Assembly (NCBI GenBank): GCA_964595575.1 | Contig: CAZQRA010000058.1 | Location: forward strand, 1 to 15,079 | From: PALSA-612 sp964595575 | GTDB taxonomy: Bacteria > Actinomycetota > Thermoleophilia > Gaiellales > Gaiellaceae | Reading direction: 5' to 3' | Length of the DNA: 15,079 bases | In this document: piece after piece, positions 1-4,900 of the stretch | Position numbering within the stretch: position 1 is the first letter of the stretch | Layout: each line of letters begins with the position of its first letter | Made by a program: the position numbers and the translations under genes | The notes under the pieces: generated by a model | The model's input: the letters and a program-made list of their open reading frames with translations, nothing else | The model's database searches: none | What the model was told of the DNA's origin: nothing

Positions 1-47
1 CGGCCAGCAGGGCGCAGGGAAGCAGTCGTGACAGGGGCGGCCGCAGG

Positions 48-53
48 TACACT
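48..53 (+). promoter_or_regulatory. possible -10 box of the 91-519 gene
   Basis: TACACT matches four of six positions of the TATAAT consensus and would start transcription near position 60, leaving a leader of about 30 nt that contains the Shine-Dalgarno site. The only -35-like sequence, GTGACA at 28-33, is only 14 nt away, so the -35 is not convincing. Confidence 0.3.
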
Positions 54-90
54 CGCTGTCGCGGAACCATACGAAAGGAAAGGTGAGGCC

Positions 91-519
91 ATGCCCAGAA
101 CGAAGGAACGGGTGCGGCTCGCCGCCTCGGTAGCCCGACCCTACGTCGAGCGGGCCCTCCGCGACGACGAGTTCCGCCAGAACGTCAAGGCCGCGTTCAC
201 GGCCATTCGCGAGATCTACGAGCACCTCGCTCCCCCGCGAGGGGTGGCCGCCATCGCCAGCCGTGTCGCCTCCGACGAGGAGATTCAGCACAACCTGCGG
301 CGGGCCCTGGCCGAGCTTCGCCATGCCGCCGAGCGGCTGCAGGCGCAGAGGCGCCGCTCCCACCGCCTGCGAAACGGCCTCCTTGTCCTCGGCGGCCTGA
401 CCCTCGTCGCCCTGTTCAACCCGATCACGGGCCCGGACGCCCGGCGCTGGCTTCGGGCCAGGTTGGGCAGGGGGGAGCACCTCCTCGAGCCGTCCACTGA
501 CGGCGGCGTGACGGCGTAG
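91..519 (+). CDS. small C-terminally membrane-anchored protein, function unknown
   Basis: This 142-residue protein is not recognised as a named family. The ATG at 91 is chosen because AAAGG at 79-83 (inside AAAGGTGAGG) gives a good Shine-Dalgarno site 7 nt upstream; the frame is open further upstream but without such a site. Residues 1-90 are strongly helical and charged, rich in Arg, Glu and Ala, with two amphipathic stretches (about 5-45 and 60-90) that could form a helical hairpin or short coiled coil. Residues 95-112 form one hydrophobic helix (LLVLGGLTLVALF), followed by the motif NPITGP and a basic tail. The likely topology is a cytoplasmic N-terminal helical domain anchored by a C-terminal helix. 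It is monocistronic: a strong hairpin begins 4 nt after the stop codon. I remember similar short anchored proteins in actinobacteria, but that is memory and not a search result. Confidence 0.75.
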   Translation: MPRTKERVRLAASVARPYVERALRDDEFRQNVKAAFTAIREIYEHLAPPRGVAAIASRVASDEEIQHNLRRALAELRHAAERLQAQRRRSHRLRNGLLVLGGLTLVALFNPITGPDARRWLRARLGRGEHLLEPSTDGGVTA

Positions 520-523
520 GGAT

Positions 524-559
524 CGCTTCCCGCGTCCCCTGGCGAGGGCGCGGGAAGCG
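524..559 (+). terminator. GC-rich hairpin, probable terminator without U-tract
   Basis: A perfect 11-bp inverted repeat, CGCTTCCCGCG at 524-534 and CGCGGGAAGCG at 549-559, starts 4 nt after the stop at 519. The 14-nt loop can add four more pairs (CCCT 537-540 with AGGG 545-548) around a GGCG tetraloop. Only a weak T-rich stretch follows (CTTGTTG), so it resembles the U-less terminators common in high-G+C actinobacteria. It separates the upstream gene from the zur promoter. Confidence 0.7.
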
Positions 560-571
560 TGCGGAGCCTTG

Positions 572-601
572 TTGAGAACCATTCTCATTTTACGCTAGTC
601 T
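572..601 (+). promoter_or_regulatory. zur promoter, -35 TTGAGA and -10 TAGTCT
   Basis: TTGAGA at 572-577 matches five of six -35 positions. TAGTCT at 596-601 is a TANNNT-type -10 after an 18-nt spacer. Six nucleotides then lead to the GTG at 608, so the transcript would start on or next to the initiation codon (leaderless). The metal-regulator box at 573-587 covers the -35 and part of the spacer, an arrangement suited to repression and autoregulation. Confidence 0.6.
573..587. promoter_or_regulatory. Zur/Fur-type operator
   Basis: TGAGAACCATTCTCA is a 6-3-6 inverted repeat with perfect arms (TGAGAA/TTCTCA), embedded in an unusually A+T-rich patch for this sequence. Its length and symmetry match the 15-bp core of Fur-family operators (for example TGAAAAT-N-ATTTTCA-like Zur boxes in actinobacteria). 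It overlaps the promoter of a Fur-family gene followed by a ZIP transporter, so the natural reading is Zur autoregulation with zinc as co-repressor. Confidence 0.8.
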
Positions 602-607
602 TCCACC

Positions 608-1012
608 GTGCCCCCGCCCGCGACCCCGCCCCTCCCCCGGGGAGCACGGCTCACGCTTCAGCGCCGAGCCGTAGTCAAGGCCCTCGAGGAGGTCTCCGGC
701 CGCTTCACCGTGGCCGAGCTCCACGAGCGCGCCCGCCGCCGCTACCCCGGCCTCGGCCTCGCTACCACGTACCGGACGCTCGAGCTCCTGCGCCGAGCAG
801 GCGCCGTGCGCTCCCTTCTCGACGAGGATGGTCGGAGCTACATCCGCTGCCACCCCGGTCACCACCACCACCTGGTGTGCGTGGGTTGCGGCTCGGTGGA
901 GGAGACCGACCTCTGCGGGGCGCCTCCCGCCGACGAGGTCCGGCGGCGGCATGGCTTCCGACCCACCGCCCACGAGCTCGCCATCTACGGCCTCTGTCAG
1001 AGCTGCGGGTGA
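608..1012 (+). CDS. zur: Fur-family metalloregulator, probably zinc uptake regulator Zur
   Basis: A 134-residue Fur-family repressor of usual length. A winged-helix DNA-binding domain fills about residues 14-78 (recognition region around LATTYRTLELL, 51-61) and is followed by a metal-binding dimerisation domain. Two CxxC pairs, C91/C94 and C130/C133, would form the structural zinc site. Cys81, His86 and His88 in CHPGHHHHLVC match the spacing of the sensor ligands of mycobacterial Zur (FurB: C76, H81, H83), which favours Zur over an iron-sensing Fur. Coupling to a ZIP transporter through a GTGA overlap (1009-1012) supports zinc. The GTG at 608 lacks a Shine-Dalgarno site and sits 6 nt after a -10 box, so it is probably leaderless. 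A Fur box overlaps the -35, so autoregulation is likely. Fur-like iron or Mn sensing is the less likely alternative. Confidence 0.88.
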   Translation: MPPPATPPLPRGARLTLQRRAVVKALEEVSGRFTVAELHERARRRYPGLGLATTYRTLELLRRAGAVRSLLDEDGRSYIRCHPGHHHHLVCVGCGSVEETDLCGAPPADEVRRRHGFRPTAHELAIYGLCQSCG

Positions 1013-1728
1013 CCTGGATCGCCCTCCCCTTCGCCTTCGCCACCGTCCTTTCCACCTTGGCCGGGGGGGCGCTCGCCTTCAGCCTACGCCGGGAGCTCCA
1101 GACCGTGGTCGCCCTCACCGGCGGAGTGGTGGTGGCGGTGGCCCTGCTCGATGTGCTCCCCGAGGCGGTGGAGGCGGTGGGAGACGGGGAGCGGGTGGGC
1201 CTCCTCGCCGGCGCCGGGTTCCTCTCCTTCTTCCTTGCCCACCGCCTACTCGTCCTCCACCACCGCGATCCGGAGGCCCTGGCCCGCAGCCACGAGCACG
1301 TGGGAGTCCTGGGCGCCGCCGGCCTCTCCCTCCACAGCTTCATCGACGGCCTGGGTATCGGTCTTGCCTTCAACCTGTCGACGAGCGCAGGCGTGCTCGT
1401 GTTCGTGGCTGTCGTAAGTCACGACTTCGCCGACGGGTTGAACACCGTCGGCTTCATCCTCCGCCACGGGGGAGCGCCCAGGAAAGCGCTCCTGTGGCTG
1501 TCCGTGGACGCGGCAGCACCCCTCCTCGGCGCCGTGGCCGGGGCCCTGCTCGAGGTGGACGAGCCCACGCTGGGGCAGCTCCTAGCCCTCTACGTCGGCT
1601 TCTTCCTCTGCATGGGAGCCACCGACCTCCTTCCCGAGGCCCACCAGCACCCCTCGTGGGGGCGGGTGGCCTTGACCCTGCTCGGCTTCGCCGCCGTCCT
1701 CGTCGTCGCCCTCCTCGCGCCCCACTAG
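1009..1728 (+). CDS. ZIP family metal transporter (probable zinc uptake)
   Basis: A 239-residue integral membrane protein with about seven or eight hydrophobic segments and a His-rich cytoplasmic loop (HRLLVLHHRD to SHEH, about 78-97). The ZIP signature is present twice: H109-SFI-D113-G in the fourth helix and S-H138-D139-FA-D142-G in the fifth, which together form the binuclear metal site of ZIP proteins. The GTG at 1009 is chosen because it overlaps the zur stop (GTGA); the open frame further upstream is the shadow of zur. The frame ends at a TAG inside CTAG, shared with the convergent TauE gene. ZIP proteins move Zn2+ or other divalent ions into the cytoplasm, and an operator-controlled operon with Zur fits zinc starvation. 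The exact metal (Zn, Fe, Mn) cannot be read from sequence alone. Confidence 0.88.
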   Translation: MTWIALPFAFATVLSTLAGGALAFSLRRELQTVVALTGGVVVAVALLDVLPEAVEAVGDGERVGLLAGAGFLSFFLAHRLLVLHHRDPEALARSHEHVGVLGAAGLSLHSFIDGLGIGLAFNLSTSAGVLVFVAVVSHDFADGLNTVGFILRHGGAPRKALLWLSVDAAAPLLGAVAGALLEVDEPTLGQLLALYVGFFLCMGATDLLPEAHQHPSWGRVALTLLGFAAVLVVALLAPH

Positions 1729-2093
1729 CGCCGTCGGTAGGCCCGGACGACCACCTGGCCGGCCACCGCCAGCATGAGGAGGGCGAACAGCCGCCGGAGG
1801 GTGACCTGGTCGAGCTCCTTGGCCACCACGCCGCCGCCCACCACCCCGGCGATGCCGGCTGCGCCGAGGGCGAGAGCTGCCCGCCAGCGCACGTTGCCGT
1901 AGCGGTGGTGGCGCCAGGCGGCGACGACCACCGTGGGCAGAATGGCAAGGAGGGAGGAGGCCTGGGCGTGGAGCTGCTCCAGGCCCAGGACGAGGGCCAA
2001 GGTGGGCACGAACAGGATGCCGCCCCCCACCCCGAAGAGCCCGGCCAGGACGCCTGCCAGGGCGCCGATCGCGACTGCAAGAGCGATCTCCAT
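1725..2093 (-). CDS. half-size TauE/SafE family permease, second gene of pair
   Basis: A 122-residue membrane protein with about four helices, corresponding to one of the two repeats of TauE/SafE (sulfite/anion exporter) proteins, which are usually around 250 residues with both repeats in one chain. The repeat signature GLFGVGGGILFVP occurs at residues 18-30. A basic tail (RAYRRR) ends the protein. Its ATG at 2093-2091 overlaps the stop codon of the upstream half gene by one base (TGATG), so the two are very likely translated together and form a heterodimer replacing the fused protein. The stop is within CTAG 1725-1728, shared with the ZIP gene on the other strand. Substrate is unknown; the family includes sulfite, sulfoacetate and other organic-anion exporters. 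No sulfur-metabolism genes are nearby. Confidence 0.82.
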   Translation of the reverse strand: MEIALAVAIGALAGVLAGLFGVGGGILFVPTLALVLGLEQLHAQASSLLAILPTVVVAAWRHHRYGNVRWRAALALGAAGIAGVVGGGVVAKELDQVTLRRLFALLMLAVAGQVVVRAYRRR

Positions 2094-2434
2094 CAGAGGA
2101 GGAGGCGCACGGCCACGGCCACGAGTAGGCCTGCGAACGCCAGCGACAGGGTTCGGTTGGCGAGCCGCTGCTGAATGGCGGCGCCGGCCACGGCGCCGAA
2201 GGCAGCCGGTACCCCTACGAGAGCGGCGTCCACCGGCTCCAGGTCGCCGTGGATCCCGAAGAAGATGACCCCTTCGAGCGCGATGAGGCCGATGGCCGCG
2301 ATCGAGGTGGCCATGGCCGGCCGCTCCGAGTAGCCGCACCACAGGATGAGAAGCGGCACGATGACGATCCCGCCCCCGACCCCGAAGAGCGCCCCGAAGA
2401 AGCCCGCGGCGAGGCCGATGGCAAGGAGGCGCAC
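2093..2434 (-). CDS. half-size TauE/SafE family permease, first gene of pair
   Basis: A 113-residue membrane protein of about four helices with the TauE/SafE repeat signature GALFGVGGGIVIVP at residues 14-27, homologous to the downstream half gene but not a recent copy (different loops, shared glycine motif). It begins at a GTG at 2434-2432 with no Shine-Dalgarno site. The sequence TAGAAT at 2446-2441 on the same strand lies 6 nt upstream, so a leaderless transcript is expected. It is divergent from otsB, with 17 bp between the two start codons. Neither half is truncated or frameshifted: the stop and start codons overlap cleanly, so the split looks functional. Substrate unknown. Confidence 0.82.
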   Translation of the reverse strand: MRLLAIGLAAGFFGALFGVGGGIVIVPLLILWCGYSERPAMATSIAAIGLIALEGVIFFGIHGDLEPVDAALVGVPAAFGAVAGAAIQQRLANRTLSLAFAGLLVAVAVRLLL

Positions 2435-2451
2435 CGGCGTATTCTACGCGG
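2435..2451. promoter_or_regulatory. bidirectional promoter with overlapping symmetric -10 boxes
   Basis: The 17 bp between two divergent GTG codons contain TATTCTA at 2440-2446. Read on the plus strand, TATTCT (2440-2445) lies 6 nt before the otsB GTG at 2452. Read on the minus strand, TAGAAT (2446-2441) lies 6 nt before the TauE GTG at 2434. Both genes lack Shine-Dalgarno sites, so both transcripts are predicted to be leaderless from one shared melting region. A weak -35 (ATGGCA 2418-2423, spacer 16) exists for otsB; none is obvious on the other strand. Confidence 0.6.
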
Positions 2452-3168
2452 GTGGAGCCCGACCTTCTGCTCGCTCGCGTAGCCGAGCAGCCGGGGAAGA
2501 CGGCCCTCATCCTGGACGTGGACGGGACCCTCGCCCCCATCGTCCCTCGACCCCAGGAGGCCTCGGTACCGGAGGAGACCCGGCGAGAGCTCCGCCGCCT
2601 GGCGGGTCGGTATGCCCTGGTCGCCTGCCTGAGCGGACGACCAGGGAAGGACGCCGCCCGGGTGGTGGGGGTGGAGGGGATCCGCTACGTGGGCGAGCAC
2701 GGCCTCGAGCTGGAGCCGGAGGCGGCAGGCTGGGCGGGGAAACTGGCAGCGTTCGCGGCCGAGGCCGGCTGGCCGGCCGAGCCGGGGAAGCGCTTCACCC
2801 TCTCCTTCCACTACCGCGACCATCCCGACCCTGCCGCAGCCGAGGCCCAGCTCCGGCGGATCGCCGCGCGGGCCGAGGCTGCCGGCCTACGGGCCCGGCT
2901 GGGCCGCAAGGTGCTCGAGGTGCGGCCCCCGCTCCCCGCCGACAAGGGAACGGCCGTCCGCCGGCTGCTGGCCGAGGCAGGGCTGCGGAGGGCGCTCTAC
3001 GCAGGGGACGACGCCACCGACATCGACGCCTTCCGCGGCCTGGACGGGCTCGACCTGGCGGTGCGGGTGGCGGTGGCGTCCGACGAGGCTCCTCGGGAGC
3101 TTCTCCGCCGGGCGGACGTGGTCGTGGCGGGCCCCGAGCAGCTTCTCGACCTGCTCCGCCGTCTCTGA
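2452..3168 (+). CDS. otsB: trehalose-6-phosphate phosphatase
   Basis: A 238-residue HAD-superfamily phosphatase of usual OtsB length. It removes phosphate from trehalose 6-phosphate, the last step of the OtsAB pathway that makes the osmoprotectant trehalose in the cytoplasm. Motif I is DVDGT at 22-26 with nucleophile D22 and acid D24. Motif II is the SGRP at 61-64, the motif III lysine is K165 in DKG, and motif IV is GDDATD at 185-190. The cap region between about 90 and 160 includes the family-typical EHG (82-84). The GTG start at 2452 lies 6 nt after a -10 box and has no Shine-Dalgarno site. The partner synthase OtsA is not in the window, so the pathway must be completed elsewhere. Another sugar-phosphate HAD phosphatase is possible but less likely given GDDATDIDAF. 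Confidence 0.9.
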   Translation: MEPDLLLARVAEQPGKTALILDVDGTLAPIVPRPQEASVPEETRRELRRLAGRYALVACLSGRPGKDAARVVGVEGIRYVGEHGLELEPEAAGWAGKLAAFAAEAGWPAEPGKRFTLSFHYRDHPDPAAAEAQLRRIAARAEAAGLRARLGRKVLEVRPPLPADKGTAVRRLLAEAGLRRALYAGDDATDIDAFRGLDGLDLAVRVAVASDEAPRELLRRADVVVAGPEQLLDLLRRL

Positions 3169-3194
3169 CAGCGCTCCAGCTCCCACGTCCCAAA

Positions 3195-3230
3195 GTGCCA
3201 ATTGACACGAGCACCCGCCCCGCCTAGAGT
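3195..3230 (+). promoter_or_regulatory. consensus-like promoter with dyad over the -35
   Basis: TTGACA at 3202-3207 is a perfect -35 and TAGAGT at 3225-3230 a four-of-six -10, with the ideal 17-nt spacer; transcription would start near 3237. GTGCCAATTGACAC at 3195-3208 is an imperfect palindrome (six of seven pairs) centred on the -35, a possible operator or a reverse -35 (TTGGCA on the other strand). It is the best -35/-10 pair seen in the window. Confidence 0.7.
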
Positions 3231-3262
3231 GGCGCGCCCACGTATCGGGAAGGAGGTGCTCT

Positions 3263-3640
3263 ATGCGCTACGTCGCCGCGCTCGTGGCCGCCCTCGCTTT
3301 GGCCGGAGGAGCGAGCGCCGCCACCGTCAACTACTACGGGTACGCCTGGCTTAGCTACACCCAGCCGCCCGCGGGGACCTGCTCGGGGTGGCCGGCGGGG
3401 ACGGCCTGCGCCGGCTGGAACTACTGGGACTACAGCCAGATCGACGTCCGCACGACCACCAACGTCCCCTTCGGCTTCATCTACACCACCGGCTGGATGC
3501 ACCTCCGTTGGGTGTGGGGAAGGGGAACGTTCACCGTCCTCTGGAGCGCTCTCGGCTCGGGGACGACCCACTACAACCGTCCCGCCTGCGATCGCCCGGC
3601 TCAGCCCTCCTACGTCCAGTGCCGGGCCATCATCGTGTAG
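3263..3640 (+). CDS. small secreted aromatic-rich protein with four cysteines, unknown function
   Basis: A 125-residue precursor, not recognised as a known family. Residues 1-19 form a Sec signal peptide (MRY, a hydrophobic core of Ala/Leu/Val, then ASA before the probable cut after residue 19). The mature part of about 106 residues is unusually rich in Tyr and Trp and contains four cysteines, C40, C49, C109 and C120, enough for two disulfides outside the cell. A short internal near-repeat, AGTCSGW / AGTACAGW (37-51), carries the first two. No membrane helix follows the signal peptide. The ATG at 3263 is preceded by AAGGAGGTG (3250-3258), among the strongest Shine-Dalgarno sites here, and by a near-consensus promoter, so high expression is expected. 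It is followed after 12 nt by a membrane-anchored protein, presumably in one operon. A cell-surface or extracellular structural or binding role is a guess. Confidence 0.8.
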   Translation: MRYVAALVAALALAGGASAATVNYYGYAWLSYTQPPAGTCSGWPAGTACAGWNYWDYSQIDVRTTTNVPFGFIYTTGWMHLRWVWGRGTFTVLWSALGSGTTHYNRPACDRPAQPSYVQCRAIIV

Positions 3641-3652
3641 GAGGAGGCCGCC

Positions 3653-4318
3653 ATGACCAGCATGACGAGGAGGCACCGACGGCTTGCCGCCCTTGCCCTC
3701 GTGGGAGCGGGCGCCTTGGCCCTGGGCGTCTCGGCCATCGTGGCCGGGATGGGGCAAGAACCAGGCTCCCCCTCGCCGACGGGGCTGGACAAGGTCTCGA
3801 ACCGAGGCCGGCCGGTCGACCTGCGAGGGCTTCCCCCGCTCGAGCGCCGTCTCCTGGACGCAAGCGGGGTGGTAGCCGCCGCCAGGGCCCTGGGCTCGGC
3901 CGGCCGGGTGGCGGTCTACACCGCCCTGGGGAGGAAGGGCGCCACCTGCTACCTCACGGGAGCGCTTACCCCCGAAGGCGGCCCCAGGGTAGGAAGCGTC
4001 CTCTGCCCCGACCCCGGGGCCAGGCCGGCCTTCCCCTCCCCCGAGGCTCCGGTGCTCGACCTCTCCACGTACGCCGTCCGCGAGGGAAGCCGTGAGACGC
4101 GGCTCGTCGAGCCGGCGGGGATCGCCGCCGACGGCGTCGCCCGGGTCGGCTTCGTGGCGGCGAGCGGGAAGACCCTGTGGCTACCGGTCGTCGACAACCT
4201 CTACGGGCAGCCCCTGCCGGAGGCGGGGCCGTTCGCCGTCGAGTCGGTGACCAAGGTCGTGGCCGTCGATCCCTCGGGGGCGACCGTGTACGAGCGGCCG
4301 CTCGACCTGGGCGGGTAG
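3653..4318 (+). CDS. exported/membrane-anchored protein, unknown function
   Basis: A 221-residue protein with a basic N-terminus (RRHRR, 6-10) and one hydrophobic helix at about 11-33, read as a signal anchor or uncleaved signal; no lipobox cysteine is present. The extracytoplasmic part has two cysteines, C99 (GATCYLTGA) and C118 (GSVLCPD), and a Pro-rich FPSPEAPVLDLSTY segment followed by a beta-rich C-terminal part. That pattern, with a Cys pair, a G-x-L/V-x-CP turn and PVLDxS, recalls exported proteins I associate with Thermoleophilia; this is memory and unverified. AGGAGG at 3639-3644 is 8 nt before the ATG, overlapping the stop codon of the upstream secreted-protein gene, so the two are an operon. 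An ATG three codons later is an alternative start. Function cannot be assigned. Confidence 0.78.
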   Translation: MTSMTRRHRRLAALALVGAGALALGVSAIVAGMGQEPGSPSPTGLDKVSNRGRPVDLRGLPPLERRLLDASGVVAAARALGSAGRVAVYTALGRKGATCYLTGALTPEGGPRVGSVLCPDPGARPAFPSPEAPVLDLSTYAVREGSRETRLVEPAGIAADGVARVGFVAASGKTLWLPVVDNLYGQPLPEAGPFAVESVTKVVAVDPSGATVYERPLDLGG

Positions 4319-4332
4319 CCGCGGCCGGGAGC

Positions 4333-4338
4333 TAGCAT
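4333..4338 (+). promoter_or_regulatory. -10 box of the Nudix gene
   Basis: TAGCAT matches four of six -10 positions and ends 7 nt before the GTG at 4346. No Shine-Dalgarno site or clear -35 is present, so a leaderless transcript is predicted, though read-through from the upstream gene (27 nt gap) is also possible. Confidence 0.45.
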
Positions 4339-4345
4339 CGCCTCG

Positions 4346-4900
4346 GTGCACCTGACCGAGGCGGTGCTGGCTCCCGTGCGGGCTCGCTACGGCGAGCCGC
4401 GCGTCCTGCGCTGGCAGGGGGAGATCTCCCGCCAGGAGCTGGCGGTAGCCACCCGCGACCCCCGCCGTACCCACGACGTCACCCTCTTCGTCTTCAACGG
4501 CGAGCGGCTCGCCCTCATCCGCAAGCCCCACTTCCCCCCGGGTGTATGGCGGACGCCGGGAGGCGGGATCAAGCCGGGCGAGGACTTCCTGGACGGGGTC
4601 TACCGCGAGGCTCGGGAGGAGATCGGCGCGGACATCGAGCTCCGTCGCTACCTCCTCCTGGCCGAGGCCACCTTCTTCTGCGACGGGCGGCGACTCGACT
4701 GGCGTACCCACGTCCTGTCGGCAGTCACCGAGGCGGAGGCGCTCCTCCCCCGCGATCGCCGGGAGATCGCCGAGGCCCGCTGGGGCACCCCGGCCGAGCT
4801 GGCAGGGCCGATCCGCGCCCGGCTCCTCGCTACCGGTCGCGCCTTCTGGCGCTACCGAGTCGCCCTCCACGACGCTGCCCTAGCCGCCCTCTCGGCGTAG
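4346..4900 (+). CDS. Nudix hydrolase
   Basis: A 184-residue Nudix-fold hydrolase. The Nudix box is complete at residues 73-95: G73, E79, then R87-E88-A-R-E91-E92-x-G94, matching Gx5Ex7REUxEExGU, which binds the divalent metal and the pyrophosphate. Upstream strands (VTLFVFNGERLALIRKP) and WRTPGGGI are typical of the fold. About 45 residues precede the Nudix domain, longer than minimal MutT (about 130 residues), so it is probably a specialised nucleoside-diphosphate-derivative hydrolase, not the 8-oxo-dGTP enzyme; the substrate cannot be named. The GTG at 4346 lies 7 nt after TAGCAT and lacks a Shine-Dalgarno site. The 3' end overlaps the convergent decarboxylase gene by 21 bp (4880-4900). Confidence 0.88.
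   Translation: MHLTEAVLAPVRARYGEPRVLRWQGEISRQELAVATRDPRRTHDVTLFVFNGERLALIRKPHFPPGVWRTPGGGIKPGEDFLDGVYREAREEIGADIELRRYLLLAEATFFCDGRRLDWRTHVLSAVTEAEALLPRDRREIAEARWGTPAELAGPIRARLLATGRAFWRYRVALHDAALAALSA

Noticed and set aside
828..2174. Long plus-strand open frame of 448 codons across zur, ZIP and TauE genes
   Set aside because: It is Arg/Pro/Gly-rich out-of-frame translation of recognised genes (zur, ZIP) and antisense to the TauE genes; a typical high-G+C shadow frame.
4331..4336. GCTAGC palindrome before the Nudix gene as an operator
   Set aside because: Only six bases, and better explained by the TAGCAT -10 box that overlaps it.
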